Below are positions 1 to 5,869 of a stretch of DNA of 30,085 bases, piece after piece. The notes beneath the pieces were generated by a model that did not search any database, was not told where the DNA came from, and saw only the letters and a program-made list of their open reading frames with translations. The stretch's first letter is position 1; each line of letters starts with the position of its first letter. The stretch spans positions 1 through 30,085 of the IMG/VR virus record IMGVR_UViG_3300031963_000667. One strand, 5' to 3'. A program made the position numbers and the translations under genes. The stretch comes from a virus.

Positions 1-1125
1 AGAGGTGTTGAACCTCTTAGCTGCTTCCATAGTCATGCGAGTTCTACATGACTTCTTGGGTTCTTGTGCTTGTATGTTCAACACCTCTGCTGCTCTTCTC
101 CGATAATCCTTACGGCTATCGTAGTTGGTTTCAATGTCAGCAGGTTTAGTAGGCAGAGGGTGGTTAACAATAGGTAAGAACTTACCAACAGGTCGCTCTA
201 GTCTAGTTAGCTCCTCAGCAACCCCATAGGTAAAGGGGTTTATCTGGTAAGCTACCTTCTGAATCTTGTTCAGAAAGTCAAGAGGAATCTCCCCCTGTAG
301 ACGGGTGGGGTCTCCCCTCCGAACTAAAGAATAGCCTCGCATTACCTCATTAAGTAGGTAACCACCAGGACGATCGTTAGTCCAATCGTTTGGTTCGATA
401 AGCATTGGCCATGCAAGTGGAGCAAACAGCTCTGCATCGGCCATTACCTTGTCCTTGATAGCGAGAAACTCAGGTGTTGGTACCACATAGGTCACTGTTA
501 CCTTCCCAAGCCTACGTAACTCCTTTGCGAACCAGCCACTGGTTGTCATGATGCAATCAAGCAGCCATGCACCTAACTTGATACGGTTAGCTCTACCCCA
601 TGCCTCCCACTCAGGTACTTCACACCTGTTCATCAGTGTTTGAGTGACAGTTAGCTTCTGCCTAGTACCAATAGACTTGTGGAAGTAGTTCTTCTTGAGT
701 GAAGCAAGCAATCCAGGTGCAGTCTTCTCGTAGTGTCTCATCTGACACTCAGACTCAATGGCATTGCCGATGCTATCACACACCGATTGCAGTTGATCGC
801 TACCTTTAGTGGTAGAGAACACCTTGTCAAAGGTAATCTTCAGTGCAATAGAAGCAGATGCTAATGGCTCTAGTTGAGATACATAGTTCTTGATGATGTC
901 AAATTGATGACCAGAACCACGCTTCAGGCGATACTCACTGGACTCCTCAATGTATTTAACAAGAGCAGGTAACAACGCATCAATGGACGCTGCACCGTAC
1001 ACTGTAGCGCTTGCATAGCTTTGTTCTTGTAACTTACGTGTGTTGTCTCTGAGGCGCTGGAGTCCTTGCCTGATTTGCTCTCTTTCTAGAGCTACTTGCT
1101 CATCGATCTGTGCAGGTGTTGCCAA
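1..1125 (-). CDS. T7-like single-subunit RNA polymerase, N-terminal part (cut by window edge)
   Basis: The reading frame is open from 1125 down to base 1 (375 codons) and continues outside the window. The product is the phage DNA-directed RNA polymerase that transcribes middle and late genes. Similarity to T7 gp1 is visible along the length: an N-terminal QVALEREQIRQG helix like T7 QLALEHESYEMG, a segment ending PNDWTNDRPGGY like T7 PPKPWTGITGGGY, and near the window edge a TMEAAKRF segment like T7 LEFMLEQANKF. The catalytic palm and fingers are outside the window. The start is TTG at 1125: the codon just upstream in frame is the stop of the previous gene (TAATTG), and no ATG occurs before about residue 128, so a TTG start fits the family length. 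The one-base spacing suggests translational coupling to the 45-aa gene upstream. Identity is well supported; the non-ATG start is an inference. Confidence 0.93.
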   Translation of the reverse strand, partial: MATPAQIDEQVALEREQIRQGLQRLRDNTRKLQEQSYASATVYGAASIDALLPALVKYIEESSEYRLKRGSGHQFDIIKNYVSQLEPLASASIALKITFDKVFSTTKGSDQLQSVCDSIGNAIESECQMRHYEKTAPGLLASLKKNYFHKSIGTRQKLTVTQTLMNRCEVPEWEAWGRANRIKLGAWLLDCIMTTSGWFAKELRRLGKVTVTYVVPTPEFLAIKDKVMADAELFAPLAWPMLIEPNDWTNDRPGGYLLNEVMRGYSLVRRGDPTRLQGEIPLDFLNKIQKVAYQINPFTYGVAEELTRLERPVGKFLPIVNHPLPTKPADIETNYDSRKDYRRRAAEVLNIQAQEPKKSCRTRMTMEAAKRFNTS

Positions 1126-1263
1126 TTAGTTATTCTCGATGATTGTGAATGAGTCATCAACAAGTTGTTCTTGCGCAAGTTTGATGATCTCATCACGGTT
1201 AGGATGATTCTCTACTTGCTTGATCAGTTGTTGAAGACGACGGGAGAAAGTGTAATCAGACAT
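1126..1263 (-). CDS. 45-aa hypothetical early protein before RNA polymerase
   Basis: A 45-residue frame beginning MSDYTFSRRLQQLIKQ and ending DDSFTIIENN. No family is recognised. It is charged, probably helical, and has no membrane segment. Its start ATG overlaps the stop of the upstream gene in the pentamer TGATG, and its own TAA directly abuts the TTG start of the RNA polymerase. This head-to-tail packing is the main evidence that it is real, and it suggests the gene is coupled to polymerase translation. Confidence 0.7.
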   Translation of the reverse strand: MSDYTFSRRLQQLIKQVENHPNRDEIIKLAQEQLVDDSFTIIENN

Positions 1264-1574
1264 CAGTTGAAATCAGCAGGGGTGAGGAAGTGAATAGACT
1301 CGTGATCAACAACAGTGAACTCAATGTCAGGTGTGTTGATCAATGCATCTACCTTAGCTTGTGCAGCACTACGCTTTTGGTAGACATACTCCTTGACCTT
1401 ACCAGTGTTTAGGTCAGAGGTGCGGATGATACAGCATACAGAAGATGGGAGTTCCCAACCTGCAACCTTCCATGACATGATCTCCTCAAAGGTATGAGGT
1501 TGGAACATGTCATCATCAGCATTCTTGTATTCTTGCCAGTTGTTAGGAAACTCTTTCTTTTTACCCATTACCAT
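1263..1574 (-). CDS. 103-aa conserved-type early hypothetical protein
   Basis: A soluble protein of 103 residues (MVMGKKKEFPNNWQEY...), with a central segment rich in aromatic and basic residues (KEYVYQKRSAAQAKVDALI). No enzymatic motif is seen and no function is assigned. Two starts are possible. ATG at 1574 overlaps the end of the upstream gene by 7 bases. ATG at 1568 (MGKKK) forms a TAATG stop-start overlap, the arrangement used repeatedly in this operon, and may be the true start (101 aa). The downstream end overlaps the next gene by one base (TGATG). Cyanophage early regions often carry small proteins of this sort before the polymerase, but that link is from memory and not proven here. 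Confidence 0.75.
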   Translation of the reverse strand: MVMGKKKEFPNNWQEYKNADDDMFQPHTFEEIMSWKVAGWELPSSVCCIIRTSDLNTGKVKEYVYQKRSAAQAKVDALINTPDIEFTVVDHESIHFLTPADFN

Positions 1575-1732
1575 TCATCAGTTTGTTTTACATTAAGCAA
1601 CTCATCGTTGCGTTCCTTGGACAACTCCAACGCTGTCCATGCAGCAGCTTCAGAGTCGGGTGCTAGGAGATACCAAACACCTGAACCAAGAGTGATCTCA
1701 TACTCACGAAGGCCTTTGTAGGTGGTGTACAT
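1568..1732 (-). CDS. 54-aa hypothetical early protein
   Basis: Frame MYTTYKGLREYEITLG... ending NVKQTDEW, 54 residues. It is a small soluble protein with a beta-like N-terminal half (YEITLGSGVWYLLAPDS) and a helical half (AAAWTALELSKERNDELL), suggesting a compact alpha/beta fold. No family is recognised. It starts 6 bases after the stop of the 122-aa gene and overlaps the downstream gene's start region, so it fits the early operon without a gap. Confidence 0.7.
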   Translation of the reverse strand: MYTTYKGLREYEITLGSGVWYLLAPDSEAAAWTALELSKERNDELLNVKQTDEW

Positions 1733-1737
1733 GTTAG

Positions 1738-2106
1738 TCAGTCAGGGAGTTGATCGAGAGCGCGGCGGATGGTGTTGAAACGTTGTGGCCACTCCGATTC
1801 CGTTAAACCAAGGTCAGCTTCGGCAAGTGCTTTAAGCGCCTGCTCCTTCAAGCTCGGGGGCTTGGGACGGCGTGCGGAAAGCAGATCACTGGCAAGGTTG
1901 TCAAAGCCTTTGACGCGCAGCCACACCAGCAACGCCTCCAGCTCCTGATCTGCGCCCCATTGGGCAGCTCGGGTGGCAATGAAATCAATGTAATCACGGC
2001 GACCACCCGGATCCGTGCTTAGCGTTGACGGCACGTTGCTGGCGGCTGCTCTCCACTGCTGCACCAACTCCGGCGGTGGAGTAATTAGATTTTGTGATTG
2101 TGACAT
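1738..2106 (-). CDS. 122-aa GC-rich hypothetical protein of picocyanobacterial phage type
   Basis: A helical protein of 122 residues: N-terminal LITPPPELVQQW, a middle QWGADQELEALLVWLRVKGF and a Pro/Lys-rich ARRPKPPSLKEQALKAL. From memory, proteins with ITPPPELVQQW and WGADQELEA segments recur in marine Synechococcus phages and host genomic islands; the function is unknown to me. The gene is visibly richer in G and C, especially at third codon positions, than the AT-richer genes on both sides, which points to recent acquisition from a GC-rich donor such as a Synechococcus host. The start ATG overlaps the upstream stop (TAATG), so the newcomer is fully integrated in the operon's coupling pattern. 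Confidence 0.8.
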   Translation of the reverse strand: MSQSQNLITPPPELVQQWRAAASNVPSTLSTDPGGRRDYIDFIATRAAQWGADQELEALLVWLRVKGFDNLASDLLSARRPKPPSLKEQALKALAEADLGLTESEWPQRFNTIRRALDQLPD

Positions 2107-2276
2107 TAGTTAGCGACACAAAGGAACTTAGCAATACGCTTAACTTGTTTAGTAAGCTCAGCTACCTGCTCATCAGTATAGAAAGAAGCATCAGCCCTCT
2201 CTTTAACAGCGACAGCAAGGAACTCAACTAAATCAATACGAAGTTGACGCTGCTCTTCAGTCAATGCTTTAGCCAT
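2106..2276 (-). CDS. 56-aa hypothetical early protein
   Basis: Frame MAKALTEEQRQLRIDLVEF... ending IAKFLCVAN, 56 residues, predicted mostly alpha-helical with alternating acidic and basic residues. No membrane segment or known motif is seen. Both ends use a TAATG overlap: its ATG overlaps the stop of the upstream 52-aa gene and its TAA overlaps the ATG of the 122-aa gene. This paired coupling is the chief evidence for expression. Confidence 0.7.
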   Translation of the reverse strand: MAKALTEEQRQLRIDLVEFLAVAVKERADASFYTDEQVAELTKQVKRIAKFLCVAN

Positions 2277-2434
2277 TAGTCCTCCTCAAAGGTGAAGTAG
2301 TAATCGATCTGTAGCCAGATGTATTCACTTAGTGTAGCAGCTAAGTCATCATCCTCATCCTTACATGAATTGATAGCATCTCGTATGCCCTCATCAATAC
2401 ATGTCTCAAGCAATCGTTGGATGTTTAACTTCAT
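2276..2434 (-). CDS. 52-aa acidic hypothetical early protein
   Basis: Frame MKLNIQRLLETCIDEG... ending YYFTFEED, 52 residues. It is strongly acidic (a KDEDDD run and an EED tail), a character shared with several neighbours in this early cluster. No family is recognised. It starts inside the upstream stop (ATGA overlap) and ends in a TAATG overlap with the next gene. The acidity could suit a protein-binding inhibitor or a DNA mimic, but nothing more specific is visible. Confidence 0.7.
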   Translation of the reverse strand: MKLNIQRLLETCIDEGIRDAINSCKDEDDDLAATLSEYIWLQIDYYFTFEED

Positions 2435-2628
2435 ACGCCCTCATTAAGTGCAACATCTGAGAAGTAGTCAAGCCACTCATTAAGAGCAGACCATTCATCA
2501 CCAGTTAACACCTTACGTGAATCATCACACAGTAGTGAGTACTTAAGTGCCTTCATGATAGGTTTGAATTCATCAGGGTAGACATCGACTTTAATAGCAG
2601 TGCTGTGAGTGTGAATTGAGTCAGTCAT
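2431..2628 (-). CDS. 65-aa acidic hypothetical early protein
   Basis: A 65-residue soluble acidic protein (MTDSIHTHSTAIKVDVYPDE... ending DYFSDVALNEGV) with a likely helical C-terminal half (DEWSALNEWLDYFSDVAL). No known domain is recognised. It lies two bases downstream of the ArdA-like gene and ends in an ATGA overlap with the following gene, so it is probably cotranslated with the antirestriction gene. A role in blocking a host system is a guess from location only. Confidence 0.75.
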   Translation of the reverse strand: MTDSIHTHSTAIKVDVYPDEFKPIMKALKYSLLCDDSRKVLTGDEWSALNEWLDYFSDVALNEGV

Positions 2629-2630
2629 AA

Positions 2631-3212
2631 TCAGTTATTGCGGAAGAAGAAGGTACCGTTAGCAGTCTCAATGTAGCAGAAGTCATAACGCAGGTTATGA
2701 TCCCACACATCTTGCCAATCAATGGCACTAAGGACAATCTCAGGGATCTGAGCATCCAGCACCTCGATACAGAAGTACTCAGCGAACTCTTTCTCAGCAT
2801 ACGATGAGTAGCTATCGTGGGTGTACTCATAAGCATCCTCGAACTCACTAGCAGTGTAGATACCGATATCCTCTAGCTCATCCATGAACTCAACAGTCTC
2901 CTCATGAGTCCACTTCTCACCGAGCATGTCCGTGATCTTATCGTAGAGATCCTTCTCATCAGTGCTCATGTCATCATACTCTTGTTCCATGGTGTCAGTG
3001 TTGGTGGTAGGGATTACACCTTTAGCATTGAGCAACTCAGTGTAGAACTGAGTGTACATAGCCTTACCATTGTCATAGACATAGCCTGCGTCCTTGATCA
3101 TATCAGTGCGTGTAAGCTCACCCCTATTAACAAGCTGCATCTTGTCACTAACGAAGTCAAGAAGTGAATCACCCTTGAGCATAAACGGAAGAACAGCGGT
3201 GGTGGTAGTCAT
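2631..3212 (-). CDS. ArdA-like antirestriction protein with an extra N-terminal domain
   Basis: A 193-residue, strongly acidic protein. The C-terminal part (about residues 105-193) looks like the ArdA family: FEDAYEYTHDS, then YAEKEFAEYFC, then IDWQDVWDHNLRYDFCYIE, matching the usual ArdA layout of FxDAY, an EEFAEE-like helix and an IDWExxARDL-like segment. ArdA proteins are DNA mimics that occupy type I restriction-modification enzymes and protect incoming DNA. The first 100 residues are not typical ArdA. They include NRGELTRTDMIKDAGYVYD and AMYTQFYTELLNAKGV, which resemble, by memory, the N-terminal region of cyanobacterial AbrB-like regulators. The protein may therefore be a two-part fusion. 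Early position, first among the larger early genes, fits a counter-defence role. The ArdA assignment is probable; the N-terminal resemblance is tentative. Confidence 0.75.
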   Translation of the reverse strand: MTTTTAVLPFMLKGDSLLDFVSDKMQLVNRGELTRTDMIKDAGYVYDNGKAMYTQFYTELLNAKGVIPTTNTDTMEQEYDDMSTDEKDLYDKITDMLGEKWTHEETVEFMDELEDIGIYTASEFEDAYEYTHDSYSSYAEKEFAEYFCIEVLDAQIPEIVLSAIDWQDVWDHNLRYDFCYIETANGTFFFRNN

Positions 3213-3241
3213 AGTCAGCTTTGTGATTGTGAAAGAACTAA

Positions 3242-3415
3242 TTAGTCAGCGTTGCTGATGATCTCTATCAAAGCATAAGGATACATATCCTCATACTTAT
3301 CGTAGTTTAACTCAGCCTCACTGTATGAATCGAATGTATCAAGGGCAATGAACTTACCCTCATCATTCATGCGTGCAATAGTGTAGCTGTAAGCGTTAGC
3401 GTCAGTAATCATCAT
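3242..3415 (-). CDS. 57-aa hypothetical early protein
   Basis: Frame MMITDANAYSYTIARM... ending ALIEIISNAD, 57 residues. It is acidic and tyrosine-rich (SYSEAELNYDKYEDMYPY). Two consecutive ATGs at 3415 and 3412 could start it; the first gives an ATGA overlap with the stop of the upstream 71-aa gene and is preferred. No motif is recognised. The pattern of a short strand, a turn and a helix (FIALDTFDSYSEAELN) resembles small single-domain phage inhibitors only in a general sense. Confidence 0.65.
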   Translation of the reverse strand: MMITDANAYSYTIARMNDEGKFIALDTFDSYSEAELNYDKYEDMYPYALIEIISNAD

Positions 3416-3627
3416 TTAGTCAGTCCATAAAGGTAAGCATCGATGTCATCATTAGCACGAATAAAAGACTCTACATCTTCCAACTCGTAGAACGGTTCAC
3501 CATCCTGATCACCGAATGGATCAATCAAAGCATATTCTTCATAGTCATCACCCATACGTTGTACAAGGCTATAACCGGTGCAGTCTTGCACGGCAGCTTG
3601 TAAGTCATCAAAGGAATACGTTGTCAT
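3412..3627 (-). CDS. 71-aa acidic hypothetical early protein
   Basis: The preferred start is ATG at 3627 (MTTYSFDDLQAAVQD), because AAGGAG lies five bases before it. An upstream in-frame extension to 3678 exists but lacks such a site and overlaps the 26-aa membrane peptide gene in another frame. The product is acidic, with DPFGDQDGEPFYELEDVESF in the middle, and no known family is recognised. The gene begins inside the 3' end of the 26-aa gene and ends in an ATGA overlap with the next, so three consecutive genes share bases here. Confidence 0.7.
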   Translation of the reverse strand: MTTYSFDDLQAAVQDCTGYSLVQRMGDDYEEYALIDPFGDQDGEPFYELEDVESFIRANDDIDAYLYGLTK

Positions 3628-3688
3628 TGATCTCCTTAATAGCGAATACGGTACCGGAAACAAGAACGAGTAAGGCAAGGGTAAACAT
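3608..3688 (-). CDS. 26-aa single-span membrane peptide
   Basis: A very short frame encoding MFTLALLVLVSGTVFA followed by a polar tail IKEINDNVFL. The first 16 residues form one hydrophobic transmembrane helix. The ATG overlaps the stop of the upstream 50-aa gene (TAATG), and a GGAG element sits about 11 bases upstream inside that gene, so initiation by coupling is plausible. Its last 20 bases contain the ribosome-binding site and start of the downstream 71-aa gene in another frame. Such micro-peptides are easily missed; this one is supported by the overlap pattern and by hydrophobicity, not by homology. Confidence 0.5.
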   Translation of the reverse strand: MFTLALLVLVSGTVFAIKEINDNVFL

Positions 3689-3840
3689 TAAAACTCAATC
3701 TCCTCAAGTGTAGGTGTAGTATTGACAGCTGGTTTAGTGAAGCTATCGATGATCATGTCAAGAACAGACATCAATTCATTACCAGTCTTAGCTTTACCAA
3801 GAAGACCAGTAGCAATCTTCTTGTCAACAGTAATAGACAT
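3688..3840 (-). CDS. 50-aa first early gene, hypothetical
   Basis: Frame MSITVDKKIATGLLGKAK... ending TPTLEEIEF, 50 residues, a soluble helical peptide with no recognised family. A GGAG element eight bases before the ATG gives a reasonable ribosome-binding site. It is the first gene downstream of the 835-base non-coding stretch and of the sigma70-like promoter at 3900-3927, so it should be the earliest translated gene on the infecting genome. First early genes of T7-like phages commonly act on host functions, but no specific role is shown here. Confidence 0.75.
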   Translation of the reverse strand: MSITVDKKIATGLLGKAKTGNELMSVLDMIIDSFTKPAVNTTPTLEEIEF

Positions 3841-3899
3841 AATTAACTCCGTTGTAGTGGTGGTTTGTGTGATGGCCTAAGCGTAATATACCTCATCAG

Positions 3900-3927
3900 G
3901 ATATAACAGAGGATTAGGCTCTATCAA
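3900..3927 (-). promoter_or_regulatory. Putative host sigma70-type early promoter
   Basis: On the minus strand TTGATA (3927-3922), a 16-base spacer, then TATATC (3905-3900). The start point would fall about 50 bases before the first early ATG at 3840. The match to the -35 element is good and to the -10 moderate. The position fits a host-RNA-polymerase promoter for the early operon. Confidence 0.45.
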
Positions 3928-4145
3928 CCATGATCTAATTTATATAGCGCATGTGGATCTGCGCAAGTAACGTGGTCGTACAGTCAGGTCGGGTTGCAAC
4001 CTATAACTGTTCGCGGGATCGCTCGCTCCGCTAAGTCCGTCTTGTGATGACCACACATATTAAGTTATCTAGGTTCTGTAGCGCAGCGGAAGGACCGCTG
4101 GTGCTGGTAAGGAGCGACGGTCTCGCCTCCCCCACCGATGAACCT

Positions 4146-4174
4146 ACCATACCACGGCTGGCTCGATGTGTCAA
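4146..4174 (-). promoter_or_regulatory. Putative strong host sigma70-type early promoter
   Basis: On the minus strand a perfect TTGACA (4174-4169), exactly 17 bases of spacer, then TATGGT (4151-4146). It points leftwards into the early region, about 300 bases before the first early gene. By analogy with the T7 A1-A3 promoter group, this is a candidate for the major early promoter. The long leader between here and 3840 holds no convincing frame. Confidence 0.5.
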
Positions 4175-4176
4175 AC

Positions 4177-4675
4177 CCAAGAACCCAGTGGATCCGTGTA
4201 GCGCCCTAATTGACCCTATCAGCGTTCCTTATCGATCCGAACCGTAGCCGTGTCCAGTGTGTCGTATCAATGTAGTGCTGTTGTATTCGTGTTAGTTTGC
4301 GTGAGTGTGAATACTTTTTCTACGTGCCTCTGTAATGCCTCTCTACTGGCCTGTTGGTGTCAGTATACCTATTAACGGTTAGAGGCGCCTTATAGCCGCT
4401 TCTAGGCGTGGCTGAGAGCGTTATAACTGCGCTGTCCTGTTGAGTTGGAGAGGGCAGACAGATAACTTGATATCTACCCTAGTGTCATACCTATACCAAT
4501 GCACTACATATAGCGTTATACTCATCACTATCCATTACTATCACTACCTCTTATTGCGATTCATTCTCAATAAGGCGTGACGATAGATGATGACGGTGCC
4601 CCCAGTACCGTGTCCAGAGTATCTGCATCAGGCACAGGTACGCAGGACATTGGACACAGTGTTGCCTATTAACAA
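4177..4675. other. Non-coding stretch: probable genome-end junction (terminal repeat/packaging region)
   Basis: About 500 bases (part of an 835-base gap, 3841-4675) with no convincing gene on either strand. It lies between the last right-end genes (terminase, thyX, an 81-aa gene) and the first left-end early genes. In T7-like phages that junction exists only in concatemers or in contigs closed through the terminal repeat. Visible structure: a 7-bp hairpin CTTATTG/CAATAAG around 4551-4575; CCTATTAAC twice (about 4370 and 4664); CCGTGTCCAG at about 4247 and 4608 with GTGTCC inverted near 4655; and several GCCTCT/AGAGGC elements at 4325-4410. The exact ends cannot be read from sequence alone. 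Confidence 0.5.
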
Positions 4676-4921
4676 CTACCAGTGCTGAGAGTCCTTGATC
4701 GCAAGAGGGGGGCACTGGGGGGAAATACGAGACCCCTTGGCGATATAAGGCTTGTTAAATTTATGCCAAAAATTAAAGGACCCCCCAGCGTCACCTGAAA
4801 GGGCCTTATACTTCTTCTTAAGGTGTTTGTACCTCTGCTTAGCCTGACGCACCTTAACGGGCTTCCTAGACCCCTTAGAGTACCGCTTACCTTGTTCTCT
4901 CGGACCAGTACGACTATACAT
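4676..4921 (-). CDS. 81-aa basic hypothetical protein after thyX
   Basis: A Lys/Arg-rich protein (MYSRTGPREQGKRYSKGS..., then RQAKQRYKHLKKKYKAL) likely to bind nucleic acid. No known domain is recognised. Its start overlaps the thyX stop by eight bases (ATGTATAG), the same overlap size seen at three other junctions in this window, which supports the start. The C-terminal third is translated from runs of G and C (4702-4734 and 4781-4786) that form inverted repeats, so the real protein might end differently, or this 3' part may serve mainly as structured RNA or packaging DNA. It is the last gene before the genome-end junction. Confidence 0.55.
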   Translation of the reverse strand: MYSRTGPREQGKRYSKGSRKPVKVRQAKQRYKHLKKKYKALSGDAGGSFNFWHKFNKPYIAKGSRISPQCPPLAIKDSQHW

Positions 4922-5552
4922 GACTTAGTGCTAAACAAACACTAGGGAGATGCTCTTCTAGGAGCTTATAAGCACCTTCTGCGATCATCCTATGCTCTAG
5001 CTGTGTCCCATTACCGCACCTAAGCTGACAGTAATGAATCCAAGACCGAATAGTGCCATTCATATACAGTCGAGTAGGTGTAGCCAGCGGCAACACTTCC
5101 CTAGCACACTCCTTAGCTACCCCAGCTGCTATCATCTCTTCATAGACTGCTTGGCTATTAGCAAAGATACTTTCAATAGCAGCACTAAAGTAGTTAGTCA
5201 ACTTGCCTTCTGTATCTACCAATGACGACTGTCTGTTTGTATGATCTTGAAGACGCAGTTCAGGCATGATAGGATCTGCTGTTACTTTAGCATACCGTTG
5301 ACTGAACTCCTGAAAGCTAAAGGACCTATGCCTAAGGATCTGTGCTGCTATACTACGTGTAGTGTTAATCTCTACACACATGTTAACCATTTCAAATGGA
5401 GACCAATGTTGATGGTCAATAAGATACTTAATTAGTTTAGCACTGGTCTCAGTGTTGGATTGGTTAGCTGGATTACTAACACGTGCCATGTAACTAATAA
5501 GTTCTTCAGCGTTAGGTGTGATGTGTACAAGACTAACTGTGTGGGTGGTCAT
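4914..5552 (-). CDS. thyX: Flavin-dependent thymidylate synthase ThyX
   Basis: Makes dTMP from dUMP using methylene-tetrahydrofolate, FAD and NADPH, supplying thymidine for phage DNA synthesis in the cytoplasm. The ThyX signature RHRx7S is present as RHRSFSFQEFS (residues 74-84 from the chosen start), preceded by the typical HWSPFE segment (49-54). Later residues include TRLYMNGTIRSWIHYCQLR and EHRMIAEG, as in the family. Length 212 aa is normal. I place the start at ATG 5552 (MTTHTVSLVHITPNAEE); a start at 5582 would add ten atypical residues and enlarge the overlap with the upstream gene. ThyX is a known cyanopodovirus metabolic gene. Here it sits after the large terminase and a strong terminator, at the far right end of the genome, instead of with replication genes. 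Confidence 0.95.
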   Translation of the reverse strand: MTTHTVSLVHITPNAEELISYMARVSNPANQSNTETSAKLIKYLIDHQHWSPFEMVNMCVEINTTRSIAAQILRHRSFSFQEFSQRYAKVTADPIMPELRLQDHTNRQSSLVDTEGKLTNYFSAAIESIFANSQAVYEEMIAAGVAKECAREVLPLATPTRLYMNGTIRSWIHYCQLRCGNGTQLEHRMIAEGAYKLLEEHLPSVCLALSHV

Positions 5553-5733
5553 TTTGGTAGATAGAGGTGGCAGTGATATCATCCCATGCTGATGGGATAT
5601 AACGATTCCTAGTACTTACTGTATATTGAGAATCCAAGTAATCATCACTGACTTTAACTTGCTTTAACTCGTTAAGTGTCTTAGGGTGACGGAATTGATT
5701 ACGTAAGGGTTGCTTACGATATGTTCTGCTCAT
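5533..5733 (-). CDS. 66-aa basic hypothetical protein upstream of thyX
   Basis: A small polar protein (MSRTYRKQPLRNQFRHPKT... ending SIYQNDHPHS). The N-terminus is Arg/Lys-rich and the middle acidic (VSDDYLDSQY). From memory, short proteins starting MSRTxRxxP and containing a PSAWDD element occur in many cyanophages, with unknown role. The gene follows the hairpin and terminator cluster at 5848-5963 and overlaps thyX by 20 bases (50 if thyX starts at 5582), so the two are probably cotranscribed. No sure promoter is seen in 5734-5847. Confidence 0.7.
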   Translation of the reverse strand: MSRTYRKQPLRNQFRHPKTLNELKQVKVSDDYLDSQYTVSTRNRYIPSAWDDITATSIYQNDHPHS

Positions 5734-5847
5734 AACGTATACAGTAGAATAAGTAGTGACAGGATTCAGAAGGATTGGGGAGAATCAGTACTCCAAGATT
5801 CAGTATTAGTTAGTGGAAGTTTGTGTCTTTGGAGGTAGTACTTACAG

Positions 5848-5869
5848 AATGTCCATTCCCAGGGACATT
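5848..5869 (-). other. Hairpin AATGTCC/GGACATT
   Basis: A perfect 7-bp inverted repeat (5848-5854 with 5863-5869) around an 8-base loop, immediately downstream of the strong terminator when read leftwards. There is no T-run after it on the minus strand, so it is more likely an RNA processing or leader element for the thyX transcript than a terminator. Confidence 0.4.

Noticed and set aside
4073-4147. A tRNA-like stretch with matching 7-base ends TAGGTTC and GAACCTA.
   Set aside because: No D-arm, anticodon arm or TTCRA loop can be placed; the arms do not fold as a tRNA.
4044-4247. A 67-aa frame on the plus strand in the non-coding stretch.
   Set aside because: No ribosome-binding site, irregular codon use, opposite to every supported gene and overlaid by a good minus-strand promoter.
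3841-4675. A CRISPR array or long tandem repeat in the large gap.
   Set aside because: Only short scattered repeated words of 7-10 bases are visible, with no regular spacing.
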